From positions 4,180,150-4,244,149 of the forward strand of contig NZ_AP019783.1 of the NCBI RefSeq assembly GCF_019670005.1: 64,000 nucleotides of DNA, given 5' to 3'. The position numbers and the translations under genes were made by a program. Below are positions 47,721 through 56,540 of this stretch, in pieces; within the stretch, counting starts at the first letter, position 1; each line of letters opens with the position of its first letter. Source of the stretch: Methylomagnum ishizawai (GTDB taxonomy: Bacteria; Pseudomonadota; Gammaproteobacteria; Methylococcales; Methylococcaceae). Below the pieces are notes generated by a model. That model was not told the DNA's origin, did no database searches, and saw nothing but the letters and a program-made list of their open reading frames with translations.

Positions 47721-48569
47721 TCAAGCGGCCCCGGAAACAAAATAGCGCGTCATGGCGTCGGCGTCGAAGCGGTCGGCCAGGAAAAACGGCTCGCGCCCCC
47801 GGTGGGCGCACAAGCGGATCAAAGCCTCGCGGCGGGCGGCGAACGCGGCCCGGAACCGCTCCCGGAGCGCCGGACGCATGAACAAACGCCGCCGCGCCCC
47901 GGTTTCCGGGTCTCCGATAGCCACCAACCCGAATTGTGGCAGCCGCTGGTATTCGGCGCTATCCCACACCACCACCGGCACCACATCGTGCCGCACCAGC
48001 GCATCCAGCAGCCCTTCGGCCCAAGCCAGCGGGAAATGGAAATCCGACACCAGGAACACCAGCGCCCGCCGCCGGCCCAGATGTGGCGCGGCTTCCAACA
48101 ATCCCCCGGCGGAACGGCCCGTCGGCGTGAAATCCTTCAGCCGGGCTTCGAGTTCCGGTCCCGCGCCCTTGTGGAAACGGCAAGGCAGGCACAGTTCCCA
48201 GCGGATATGCTCGTCGCAGCCGATAAACCCGAACCCATCGCCGCTCCGGTAGGCGGAATAGGCGCAGGCGGCGGCGAACCGGGCGAGCAGGTCGAGCTTG
48301 GCGGCGCTGCCCCGGAAGCCCATCGAGGCGGAAAGATCGGCCAGCACATAAACCGGAATGGAACAGCGCTGGCGGAAGGTACGGGTCAATAATTGCCCGA
48401 ACGGATCGTGCAGGCTGGCGCGGAAATCGAGATGGCGCGGATCGGGATGGGCCAGGAACGGCGCATGGCCCGCGAATTCGTGGCCGCCGCCGAAACGGGC
48501 GCCGACATGGCCGCCCGGATGCAAGCCTGCCGTGCGCCAACCGACGGCATAATGGAATTCCGGGATCAC
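47721..48569 (-). CDS. mxaS: DUF58 protein, MxaS-like
   Basis: 282-residue protein of the DUF58/vWA-like class that pairs with MoxR ATPases. The sequence FAGHAPFLAHPDPRHLDFRASLHDPFGQLL and YVLADLSASMGF (a vWA MIDAS-like DxSxS) closely recalls MxaS of the methanol dehydrogenase locus. It starts at GTG 48567-48569, which overlaps the MoxR stop as GTGA. It probably acts with the MoxR ATPase in assembly or metal loading of a periplasmic enzyme. No methanol dehydrogenase gene lies nearby, so the partner is not evident. The gene symbol is a family match, not proof. Confidence 0.75.
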   Translation of the reverse strand: MIPEFHYAVGWRTAGLHPGGHVGARFGGGHEFAGHAPFLAHPDPRHLDFRASLHDPFGQLLTRTFRQRCSIPVYVLADLSASMGFRGSAAKLDLLARFAAACAYSAYRSGDGFGFIGCDEHIRWELCLPCRFHKGAGPELEARLKDFTPTGRSAGGLLEAAPHLGRRRALVFLVSDFHFPLAWAEGLLDALVRHDVVPVVVWDSAEYQRLPQFGLVAIGDPETGARRRLFMRPALRERFRAAFAARREALIRLCAHRGREPFFLADRFDADAMTRYFVSGAA

Positions 48570-49618
48570 GGCGCGGCCACCCGCCCCAGGATGCCCGCCA
48601 TCAACGCGCCGATCACGGCTTCGCGGCGCAATTCGTAGACCGGGGTGAGGAACACCCGGTGCGCCGTGGTCTCGACGAACACCCGCTGTATATCCTCCGG
48701 CAGCAGATAATCGCGCCCGTCCAGCCAAGCCGCCACCCGCGCCGCCCGCATCATCATACTCATGCCGCGGGGACTGGCCCCAGCCAGGATCAACTGCTCC
48801 ATATGCACGCCGTCCAGTTTCACCCCGTAATCCTGGGGCTTGCGGGTGGCCTGCCAGAGATCGAGCGCGTAGCGTTGCAAGGTCGGGCTGGCCTGGATGC
48901 CGTTCTGGATGGCGCGGGCGATATCGGGAATCTCGCGGTGAGCCAGGACGCCGGGCCGGACGTTCTCGATCAGCCGGTCCACATCGTGGAACCGCGGCTC
49001 GAACATCAGGGCCAGCCGCAGATCGGGATCGTCCGGCGTCTCGATATGCAGCTCCATCATGAAGCGGTCGCGGGCCGCCGAGGGCATCTCGAAGGTTTCC
49101 TCCTTCTCCACCCGGTTGCGGTCGGCGAACACCTGGAGATAGGGAAACACCTGCTCGCGGTTGAAGGCGGTGACGCTGCGCTCCGCCATCACCCTGAGCA
49201 ACAGCGAATGCACCTGGGGCCGGGCGCGGTTGACCTCGTTGAAGAAGAACACGGACAGGTTTTCGCCGTGCTTGAGGATGGGTCCGGGATCGACCCTGGG
49301 CTTGCCCTGCTCGTCGATATAGGTGTGGTAGACCAGATCGCCGGGCATCAGGTCGATGGTGCCCTCGATGCGCTCGTAAGCCCCGCCCAAGCCCCGCGCC
49401 ACCGCCCGCAGCAAGGTGGTCTTCCCCACCCCGACATCGCCCTCCAGCATCACATGGCCGCGGGCGAAGACCGCGACGGTGATCTGGCGCACGGCGTGGT
49501 CGAGTCCCACCACGGCCTTATGGATTTCGCGCTCGAACTCCAGGGCGCGGTCGCGCCATTCGGCGAGCAGGCGGTCTTTGTCGAAAGCGTGGTTCGGATT
49601 CGGTTCGGCGGCTGGCAT
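48566..49618 (-). CDS. mxaR: MoxR AAA ATPase, MxaR-like
   Basis: 350-residue AAA+ ATPase. Walker A GDVGVGKT, followed by IEGTIDLMPGDLVYHTY, the sensor region VFFFNEVNRARPQVHSLLLRVMAE and ADRNRVEKEETFEMP; this is the MxaR-like branch. MoxR ATPases remodel or activate protein complexes together with the DUF58 partner encoded directly downstream. Translational coupling through GTGA supports a shared function. The 102-base gap to the upstream membrane protein gene holds a terminator, so it should have its own promoter. Confidence 0.85.
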   Translation of the reverse strand: MPAAEPNPNHAFDKDRLLAEWRDRALEFEREIHKAVVGLDHAVRQITVAVFARGHVMLEGDVGVGKTTLLRAVARGLGGAYERIEGTIDLMPGDLVYHTYIDEQGKPRVDPGPILKHGENLSVFFFNEVNRARPQVHSLLLRVMAERSVTAFNREQVFPYLQVFADRNRVEKEETFEMPSAARDRFMMELHIETPDDPDLRLALMFEPRFHDVDRLIENVRPGVLAHREIPDIARAIQNGIQASPTLQRYALDLWQATRKPQDYGVKLDGVHMEQLILAGASPRGMSMMMRAARVAAWLDGRDYLLPEDIQRVFVETTAHRVFLTPVYELRREAVIGALMAGILGRVAAP

Positions 49619-49669
49619 GGAGGCTATCGGCGGGTGGCGGTCGGAGCGGATAGTTTAGCGCCCAACAAC

Positions 49670-49690
49670 AAAAACCCCGCATCAGCGGGG
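49670..49690 (-). terminator. Intrinsic terminator after the small membrane protein gene
   Basis: On the minus strand, arms CCCCGC and GCGGGG with a four-base loop are followed by five T residues. It lies 30 bases past the stop of the gene at 49721-50050. Confidence 0.85.
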
Positions 49691-49720
49691 TTTCGCGGGG
49701 TCCGGGCCGGAAGGCGGGCT

Positions 49721-50050
49721 TCAGGCTTTGGAGGCCGGGCTGGGAATCAGATCGTCGAAGCGCTTGACTTGGTCCTGGCCGAAGTAGATCAATTGCAAGC
49801 CGATATCGAGCAGCAATTGGTGCAGCTTGGTGAACTTATAGATGCTGTACACCAGATAGCCCAGGGCCGCGATGCCGATCCCCCCGGCGACCCCCACCGG
49901 CAGGCCCAGCCCCTGGAACAGGTGGATGATCTGGAACATGACATCCAAGGGCAGGACCAGCAACACGCCGAAATAGACCAGCATCATGAAGGTGAACATC
50001 ACGAAAACGATGAACTTGAAGACCTTCGCCAGAATCGCTTCTGTTTTCAT
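49721..50050 (-). CDS. Small membrane protein of unknown function
   Basis: 109-residue protein with two or three hydrophobic helices (about residues 10-35 and 48-68, separated by a short loop) and an amphipathic, charged C-terminus (YFGQDQVKRFDD). No family recognised. Followed by a good terminator. Upstream lies a candidate promoter with an early terminator (50138-50205), which may attenuate this gene. It lies between the MoxR/DUF58 pair and a divergent transmembrane kinase. Confidence 0.7.
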   Translation of the reverse strand: MKTEAILAKVFKFIVFVMFTFMMLVYFGVLLVLPLDVMFQIIHLFQGLGLPVGVAGGIGIAALGYLVYSIYKFTKLHQLLLDIGLQLIYFGQDQVKRFDDLIPSPASKA

Positions 50051-50415
50051 GGATAGATTTTCCTCTTATGGGTTCAATGCGATGGAATCGGGAATTCTGG
50101 AATAGCGGCCAGCGGCGGGCGGAAACCTGTCCCCCGGAAAAACAAAAAGCCGTGGCGTTCCCGGCTTCCTGGATTGGGGCTATTCAAAACCGGGGCATTC
50201 TAGCACAAGGCATGTCCCCGGATGCCCGGAGGCCCTTGGGAAAAGACCGTTTCCCGCGATGAGCGATGCGGGAGCCGGGGTGTTGCCGGACCTGGACGCC
50301 GACCCTGGGCCGGGACGGCGGAACCCTGGGGATTTTGACCTAAAATGGCCGTCTCCCCGGACCCCAACCGGCCTGGGTCCGCCGTGTCGCCCAACACCCA
50401 ACACCCCCTCCTCCC
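50051..50415. other. Divergent intergenic region with candidate small RNA/attenuator
   Basis: 365 bases between the membrane-protein gene and the kinase gene. It contains the candidate promoter-terminator pair described separately. The half next to the kinase is GC-rich and shows no clear promoter. Confidence 0.4.
50138..50205 (-). ncRNA. Candidate small RNA or transcription attenuator
   Basis: On the minus strand, an extended -10 (TGCTAGAAT, 50197-50205) would start a transcript near 50190. It meets a terminator at 50138-50167: stem AAGCCG/CGGCTT plus GG/CC with one bulge and a four-base loop, then TTTTTGTTTTT. The implied RNA is about 50 bases. It ends some 90 bases before the start of the small membrane protein gene, so it may be an attenuated leader or a stand-alone small RNA. 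No good -35 is present. Confidence 0.45.
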
Positions 50416-52347
50416 ATGACCGACCTTCAACACATACTCGAACAATACCGACAGGGCACGCTCGATCTCGACGGTTTGCGGCGGGCCTTGGGCCTTTACG
50501 CGGAGCGCGGGGCGGAAGCCCGGAGCGCGCTGGCCGACCGGCTGCATGCCGAATATTCGGCGGGGCGCTTGGCGGCATCCGCCTATTTCGCCTTGGAGCC
50601 CTGGGTGCGCGGCGGCGCGGACCCGGCGGCACCGACGGTGGTGGTGGGCGATGCGCTGGACGCGGACCGCACTTTCGCGCTGGGCTTGGCCGAAGCCACC
50701 CTGGTGGTCGGTGGTCCGGCGGGCGATGCACCGACCCTGGTCGGCGGCGCTCCGGGGAACGCCGATGCGACCCTGCGGGTCGCCGCCGCCGAAGCGACCG
50801 TGGTGGTCGGCCCCCGCCTGGACGACGCGCCCACCCTGGCCTGCGTCGAGGCGGACGGCACCCGGATCGCGCCCGGCCCCGCGGGCGACGATCCGACCTG
50901 GGCGCTGCCCCTGGCCGAGGCCACGCTGGCGGTGGGGCGTCCCGACGACGCCACGGCGGTGGCGGGCAACCCCACCAGTCCCACCCCGCCGCCGGAACCC
51001 CCCAAGCACCGCACCGAAGCCACCTACGGCACCCAGGCCGCCACCCGCGCCCAACCCCACCCCACGCCCCGCGCCGACCGCCCCCTGCAAATCGGCATGA
51101 TGCTGAAAGAGCGCTTCGTGTTGGAAGAAGTGATCGGCGGCGGCGGCATGGGCACGGTGTTCAAGGCGCTGGATATGCGCAAGAGCGAAGCCCGCGACCG
51201 CGAACCCTATGTGGCGCTCAAGGTGCTGAACCCCGAATTCCGCGACAACCCCATCGCCTTGATCGCCTTGCAGCGCGAGACCAAGCGGGCGCAGACGCTA
51301 TCCCATCCCAACATCATCAATGTGTTCGACTTCGACCGCGACGGCAGCCATGTCTTCATGTCGATGGAATACCTCGCGGGCCGTCCGCTCAACCAGATAA
51401 TCCGGGAAGCGCCCGGCGGGATGCCGTTCAAAAAGGCTTGGCCGCTGATCCGGGCCATGGCCGACGCCCTGGGATACGCCCATAGCAAGGACGTGGTGCA
51501 TTCCGATTTCAAACCGGGCAATGTGTTCCTGGACAGCCATGGCGAGGTGCGGGTGTTGGATTTCGGCATCGCCTGCGCGGCGGGCCGGGCGGAGAAGGCG
51601 GGCGCGGACGCCACCATCTTCAACGCCCGCGACCTGGGGGCGCTGACCCCGGCCTACGCCAGCCTGGAGATGATCCAGCGCCAAGACCCCGACCCCCGCG
51701 ACGATCTATATGCCCTGGGCTGCGTGGCCTACGAACTGCTGACCGGCAAGCACCCGTATGGGAAGCTGGCCGCCGACAAGGCCTTGGAATTGAACATACA
51801 GGCCAAGCCGGTGCCGGGGCTGAACCGCAAGCAATGGCGCGGCTTGCAGCGGGCCATCGCCTTGAAGCGGGAAGACCGGGTGGCTTCCGCCGCCGAGTTC
51901 GCCAAGGATTTGCAGGTGCATACACCCGCGTTCTACGCCCTGTGGGCGCTGGCCTTGGTGGCGGCGGGCAGCAGCGGGGCCAGTGTTTATTTCGGCCTGT
52001 TCGCGCCCAAGGAAGCGCCCAAGGTGGCGGTCCAGCTCAGCGAGGACCAGCGCAAGCAAATCGCCGACCTGCTGGAATTGGCCGCCATCCATTACGAGGT
52101 CGGCTATCTGACCGCGCCGACCGGGAGCAATGCCCTCTGGGCCTATCAGGAGGTGTTGAAGATCGACCCCTACAACGGCGACGCCATCAAGGGCTTGCGG
52201 AAGATCGCCGACGCCCAGGAACAAGCGGCGTGGCAGGCGTTCGAGCAGGGCAATAGCGCCGAGAGCTTGAAGAAGGTGGTGGATGGTTTGGAAGCGGTGC
52301 CGGACCATCCGGGGTTGGTGGCTTTGCGGAAGAAATTGGAGCGGTGA
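50416..52347 (+). CDS. Transmembrane Ser/Thr protein kinase
   Basis: 643-residue Hanks-type kinase. An N-terminal region (about 1-225) includes Thr/Val-rich imperfect repeats (TLVVG, TVVVG, TLAVG). The kinase domain (about 229-500) has the glycine loop GGGGMGTVFK, catalytic Lys269 (VALKV), catalytic-loop HSDFKPGN (residues 362-369), DFG at 382-384. The HRD motif is HSD, losing the conserved Arg. A transmembrane helix (about 506-528) precedes a C-terminal part that is TPR-like (AYQEVLKIDPYNGDAIKGL). An inside-to-outside topology is implied. No phosphatase is adjacent. Target unknown. Confidence 0.9.
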   Translation: MTDLQHILEQYRQGTLDLDGLRRALGLYAERGAEARSALADRLHAEYSAGRLAASAYFALEPWVRGGADPAAPTVVVGDALDADRTFALGLAEATLVVGGPAGDAPTLVGGAPGNADATLRVAAAEATVVVGPRLDDAPTLACVEADGTRIAPGPAGDDPTWALPLAEATLAVGRPDDATAVAGNPTSPTPPPEPPKHRTEATYGTQAATRAQPHPTPRADRPLQIGMMLKERFVLEEVIGGGGMGTVFKALDMRKSEARDREPYVALKVLNPEFRDNPIALIALQRETKRAQTLSHPNIINVFDFDRDGSHVFMSMEYLAGRPLNQIIREAPGGMPFKKAWPLIRAMADALGYAHSKDVVHSDFKPGNVFLDSHGEVRVLDFGIACAAGRAEKAGADATIFNARDLGALTPAYASLEMIQRQDPDPRDDLYALGCVAYELLTGKHPYGKLAADKALELNIQAKPVPGLNRKQWRGLQRAIALKREDRVASAAEFAKDLQVHTPAFYALWALALVAAGSSGASVYFGLFAPKEAPKVAVQLSEDQRKQIADLLELAAIHYEVGYLTAPTGSNALWAYQEVLKIDPYNGDAIKGLRKIADAQEQAAWQAFEQGNSAESLKKVVDGLEAVPDHPGLVALRKKLER

Positions 52348-52429
52348 GGGTCCGCTTGGAGACCGTACCGGGCGGCGTTCCGGCCCCCGCCCGGATGGGG
52401 GGCGGGACAGGCCGGACGCGGCTTTTGGT

Positions 52430-53884
52430 TTACTTCAAGCCCGGAACCTTGAAGCCGGTGATTTTGATCAGGTCGTCGGTCCCGAAACCATCGTATGCCG
52501 GCATATTGGTGTCGTCCGAGTGCTGGATGGACACGAACGCGGTGGAGCCGTCGCCGATGAAGATGAAACCGGTGGGTTCGGCCTTGGTGTCCTTCACGGA
52601 CAGGATTCTAGCGCAACCATCGGTCTTGATGTCGCGGTCGGCACCGTCCGGCAAACAGGCGAAGATATCGCCGTTGTCATGGTCTTCCACCACGTATAGG
52701 TTGCCGGTGCGCGGCTGGAAGTCCAGATTGTCGAAGGAATTGAAATCGGTGTCGCCCTCGACGAAGCGGTTGACGACGGTGGTGCGGCCCGCGGTGTTGA
52801 GCGGGTTGCTGTCCACGGCGCAAACGACCTCGGCGTAGTTCTTGCCGCCTTCGTTGCCGGTATCGGTCCAACAAACCCGGACCGCGGTGGGCACGCTGGG
52901 ATTGCTGTAACGGATGTCCTGGTGCAGGTCTTCGGGACGGTAATAGCCGGTGGCCCCCTTGGTATCGGCTTCGCCGCGGGCATTGGCGGCGGCGACCTCG
53001 ATCCAGCCGGCGTTGCCGATTTCGCAGCCCTGGCCGAACTGCGTCCCGGTGGTGCAGGAAATCTGCATGGCGTAGACCTTGCCATCGACCAGCGGGGAAT
53101 CGTTCAGGTCGGCGATGTTGCCGGCCACGCCACGCGGGGCGGTGGGGATGAACTTGAAGATCGCGCCGCCATCGACATCGGGAGCGGCGGTGCCCGGACG
53201 CAGTTCGTCGCCCGCGATGATCACGCCGGTCGGCAGCACGGCCAGGCCTTCCCAGGCCATGGTCGGCAGGGCGGTGCGTTTGACGATATTGCCGGCGGTC
53301 GGGCCGGAGATGGTGCCGGCGGCGCGGTTGGTCACGGTGTTTTCGGTCGTGGCCAGCGGCTTGATGATTTCGTAGGCGCCGCCATCGTCGGTTTCCTCGG
53401 TGGCGAGGATGGTGCCCCACGGGGTGCGGCGGATACCGTCGCAGCCATCCATGCCGCGCAGCAGGGTATCGACCTGGCCGGTGATCAGGTTGATGCGTTG
53501 CACGGACGGATTCATCTTGCCATTGGGCAGGGTTTCGGCATCGCTCTCGACACAGGTGATGAGATGGCTCGGGGCTTTGTCGTTCGGCCAGAACGCCATC
53601 ATATCGGTGTGGTTGGCGGCGTTGCGGGTGACGTATTCGACGGTCAGGCCATCGGCCGCGGCGATCTGGTCGGCGGCGGACTGGCCTGGATTGCGGTAGC
53701 CCGTGCCAGGTGTGACCGGAGCGGTGGACGCCAGCGGCGCGTTGACGCCGAACAGGGCCGGCGCACGGTTGGCCATCTGGGTCTCGACGTATTTGCCGAA
53801 GTCGAAGGCGGAGGCCAGGTTGGGGAACGCGACGCCCGAGGCCAGCGCGGCGGCGATGGCCACGCGAATGGTGATAGCTTTCAT
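52430..53884 (-). CDS. Secreted PhoX/DUF839-type protein
   Basis: 484-residue protein with a signal peptide (VAIAAALASGVAFPNLASA). The mature part belongs to the PhoX/DUF839 family: ITCVESDAETLPNGKMNPSV near the N-terminus, DGCDGIRRTPWGTILATEE, MAWEGLAVLPTGVIIAGDE and the C-terminal DFQPRTGNLYVVEDH. PhoX is a calcium/iron-dependent alkaline phosphatase; DUF839 proteins are not all proven phosphatases. Cysteines are frequent, suggesting disulfides in the periplasm. A good AAAGG site lies upstream of ATG 53884. Confidence 0.82.
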   Translation of the reverse strand: MKAITIRVAIAAALASGVAFPNLASAFDFGKYVETQMANRAPALFGVNAPLASTAPVTPGTGYRNPGQSAADQIAAADGLTVEYVTRNAANHTDMMAFWPNDKAPSHLITCVESDAETLPNGKMNPSVQRINLITGQVDTLLRGMDGCDGIRRTPWGTILATEETDDGGAYEIIKPLATTENTVTNRAAGTISGPTAGNIVKRTALPTMAWEGLAVLPTGVIIAGDELRPGTAAPDVDGGAIFKFIPTAPRGVAGNIADLNDSPLVDGKVYAMQISCTTGTQFGQGCEIGNAGWIEVAAANARGEADTKGATGYYRPEDLHQDIRYSNPSVPTAVRVCWTDTGNEGGKNYAEVVCAVDSNPLNTAGRTTVVNRFVEGDTDFNSFDNLDFQPRTGNLYVVEDHDNGDIFACLPDGADRDIKTDGCARILSVKDTKAEPTGFIFIGDGSTAFVSIQHSDDTNMPAYDGFGTDDLIKITGFKVPGLK

Positions 53885-53963
53885 GAGGCAGCCTTTATTC
53901 TTTCAAAAATTAACGGACTAGAAGGAGCGCCCTCCGTAGGGAAGGTCCGGCCTATGCTATTGC

Positions 53964-53977
53964 CCTGTCTTTACAGG
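53964..53977. promoter_or_regulatory. Short inverted repeat upstream of the PhoX-like gene
   Basis: CCTGT and ACAGG arms (5 bp) with a four-base spacer lie about 80 bases before the start of the PhoX-like gene. This could be a regulator site. It is not a clear Pho box. Confidence 0.25.
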
Positions 53978-54148
53978 CGGGCGGCGGTTTCGTTAAGAAT
54001 CGGCAGCGGCGGTGCGCGCCGGGATGCCTTTGTGACTTCGACCCCGCCCAGCCATGGAGACCGGGAACCGGCTTAATCGGGTGCGCCCAGCCCAGCCCCC
54101 CGATTCAGCCCCCATTCATCCCGACCGGCGACAATGCCGCCCCAGACC

Positions 54149-54643
54149 TCACAAATGCCGCTTGGGATAATCCAGCCAAGCCAACCGCCCCGCACCCGCC
54201 ATCACATGCGCCCAGGACTCCACTCCGAATTCCATCGCCGCCATCCCGCAAGTGGGCAGGTCGCCGATAGCGCCCTGCGCGAGTTTGTCCACCAGCCGGG
54301 TGAATCCTGGGTTGTGGCCGATCAGGTAGACGCATCCCCAGGCATCGTCCAAGCCTCGGATGAGTTCCATCACCACCGCAGGTTCCGGCAAATACAGGCC
54401 GGGCCGGAAATCGATGGCTCCGGGATCGTAGCCCACCTGGGCGGCGATCAACCGGGCGGTTTCGGCGGCGCGGACGGCGGGGCTGCTGACGATACGGTCG
54501 GGCAAGGCGTCGCGGAATTTCAAGACGCCACCCATGAACGGCGCGTCGCGCAGGCCGCGCTTGTTCAAGGGACGGTCGAAATCGGCCAGTCCTGGGTGGT
54601 CCCAACTGGATTTGGCATGGCGGATGACAATGAGGTTTTTCAT
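54149..54643 (-). CDS. sixA: Phosphohistidine phosphatase SixA
   Basis: 164-residue histidine phosphatase. LIVIRHAKSSWDH (RHG-like, catalytic His near residue 8) opens the protein; SSPAVRAAETA and LIGHNPGFTRLVD carry the other conserved active-site residues. It removes phosphate from HPt domains of phosphorelay proteins. The upstream in-frame extension is unlikely, as ATG 54643 gives the exact family N-terminus. Divergent from opgG. Confidence 0.9.
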   Translation of the reverse strand: MKNLIVIRHAKSSWDHPGLADFDRPLNKRGLRDAPFMGGVLKFRDALPDRIVSSPAVRAAETARLIAAQVGYDPGAIDFRPGLYLPEPAVVMELIRGLDDAWGCVYLIGHNPGFTRLVDKLAQGAIGDLPTCGMAAMEFGVESWAHVMAGAGRLAWLDYPKRHL

Positions 54644-54944
54644 GGCGCGGGCCTCCGGCGGTCTGGGGATGCCCGGCATTGTAACCGCCCCGGCGGCGAC
54701 CGCATGGGACAGGGCCGGACCCAACCCGCGGCGACGCCCCAAACCGGCGCGGATACTGCGCCATGCCCCATAGGGTTATAATGTTTATTTGTGTAGCGAG
54801 CGCCGCCCGCCGGGCAAATCCCCGTCCCCGGCGGCGCGGGCCAGCGCCAGACTCGTGGTAACGACCGAAGGCCACGCCGGAAGTCGTCGTTTCGACCCGC
54901 CTCCCCCCGAAACAGTGATCGAGTTCCCGAAGGACAGAACAACA
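54644..54944. other. Divergent intergenic region, sixA / opgG
   Basis: 301 bases. Holds the opgG promoter candidate (54777-54782) and an untranslated leader of about 155 bases, which is long. No riboswitch class recognised in it. Confidence 0.4.
54777..54782 (+). promoter_or_regulatory. Perfect -10 box upstream of opgG
   Basis: TATAAT on the plus strand, with a weak -35 (TACTGC) 17 bases further up, in an otherwise GC-rich region. Transcription would start near 54790. Confidence 0.5.
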
Positions 54945-56540
54945 GTGAAAGCACGAAGAAACCGGATTGCCTTGTTATGCGCCTTGCTAATACCGGTTGC
55001 GGTCCACGCCGATCCCGGCAAGCCCACGCCCCCGCCCAACGCGGTCCCGGCCGCCCCGGCCCCCGACTCCAAGCCGCCCGCCAAGCCCTTCGAGTTCGCC
55101 GATGTCGAGCTGAAAGCCCGCGATTTGGCCGGTAAACCCTATGCGCGGGAGGATGCCGGGATGCCGGAATTCCTGGGGCAACTCGATTACGATCAATACC
55201 GCGATATCCGCTACAAGGCCGACAAGGCGCTGTGGAAGGACGAGGGCTTGCCGTTCCAAATCCAAGCCTTCCACCGCGGCTTCATCTTCAAGGACCGGGT
55301 GAGCATCAATATCGTCGATCATGGTTCCGCGACCCGGCTGGCCTATTCGCCGGAGTTGTTCGATTACGGCAAGAACCAATTCCCCGCCCCGCTACCGCCC
55401 GATCTGGGATTCGCCGGGCTGCGCTTCCATTACCCCTTGCGCCGCGACGAGGTCTACGACGAGGTGGCGGTGTTCCTGGGCGCGAGCTATTTCCGCGCCG
55501 TGGGCTTGGGACAAACCTATGGGCTGTCGGCCCGTGGGCTGGCACTGGACACCGGCCTCGCCAAGGCCGAGGAATTCCCGATCTTCCGCGAATTCTGGGT
55601 CCAAAAACCCACACAGAACGCGGGCGAATTGGTGGTCTATGCCTTGCTGGACAGCCCGAGCGTGACCGGGGCTTACCGCTTCACCCTACGGCCCGGCCTC
55701 GACCTCACCCTGGACGTGGCCAGCCGCCTCTATTTCCGCAAAGCCGTGGAACGGGTCGGCATCGCGCCCTTGACCAGCATGTTCTTCCATGGCGAGGACA
55801 CCGACCGCTTCATGGACGATTTCCGGCCCGAGGTCCACGATTCCGATGGGCTCTTGCTGGGCCGCAGCACCGGCGAATGGGTCTGGCGTCCGCTCAACAA
55901 TCCGCGCCAGCTCCGCATCAGCGTGTTCAAGGACTCGAAACCCTCCGGTTTCGGCCTGATGCAGCGCGACCGCGAATTCGACCATTACCAAGACCTGGAA
56001 GCCCAATACCACCGCCGTCCCGGTGCCTGGGTCGAAGCCTTGGGCGACTGGGGGCCGGGCGCGGTGTATTTGATCGAGATTCCCAGCGACGCCGAGAAAT
56101 ACGACAACATCGTCGCCTTCTGGGTACCGGACCAGCCCGCCACCGAGGGCAAGGAATTCCGCTTCGACTACCGCCTGCATTTCGCCCAGGAAGAATACAC
56201 AGCGGTCAGCGGCGGCAAGGTGGTCGCCACCCGCATCGGTGCCGCCGAACCCGGCGACGGCCAGAACCGCAAGATCGTGGTCGATTTCGGCAGCCCCAGC
56301 CTCAAGATGCTCAGCCCCAAGGCCAAGGTCGGCGCCGAGGTCAGCGCCTCGTCCGGCAAGATCGGCAATCTGGTGGTCCACAAGAACGAGGAGAACGGCA
56401 CCTGGCGCCTGAGCTTCGACCTGGAACCCGTGCCCGCCGAGAAGGACAAGGACAAGGTGCCGGTGGAATTGCGGGCCATGCTGAAATCGGGGCAGGATGT
56501 CCTGACCGAAACTTGGGTTTACCAGTGGAACGCCCGATGA
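54945..56540 (+). CDS. opgG: Glucan biosynthesis protein OpgG
   Basis: 531-residue periplasmic protein needed for branching or export of osmoregulated periplasmic glucans. The signal peptide (IALLCALLIPVAVHA) is followed by a short Pro-rich linker, then FEFADVELKARDLAGKPY and YRDIRYKADKALW, typical of OpgG. Further landmarks are SYFRAVGLGQTYGLSARGLA and FFHGEDTD. GTG 54945 with AGGA ten bases upstream is the best start; the earlier frame is not conserved. It ends overlapping the unknown gene at 56537 (ATGA). Confidence 0.95.
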   Translation: MKARRNRIALLCALLIPVAVHADPGKPTPPPNAVPAAPAPDSKPPAKPFEFADVELKARDLAGKPYAREDAGMPEFLGQLDYDQYRDIRYKADKALWKDEGLPFQIQAFHRGFIFKDRVSINIVDHGSATRLAYSPELFDYGKNQFPAPLPPDLGFAGLRFHYPLRRDEVYDEVAVFLGASYFRAVGLGQTYGLSARGLALDTGLAKAEEFPIFREFWVQKPTQNAGELVVYALLDSPSVTGAYRFTLRPGLDLTLDVASRLYFRKAVERVGIAPLTSMFFHGEDTDRFMDDFRPEVHDSDGLLLGRSTGEWVWRPLNNPRQLRISVFKDSKPSGFGLMQRDREFDHYQDLEAQYHRRPGAWVEALGDWGPGAVYLIEIPSDAEKYDNIVAFWVPDQPATEGKEFRFDYRLHFAQEEYTAVSGGKVVATRIGAAEPGDGQNRKIVVDFGSPSLKMLSPKAKVGAEVSASSGKIGNLVVHKNEENGTWRLSFDLEPVPAEKDKDKVPVELRAMLKSGQDVLTETWVYQWNAR

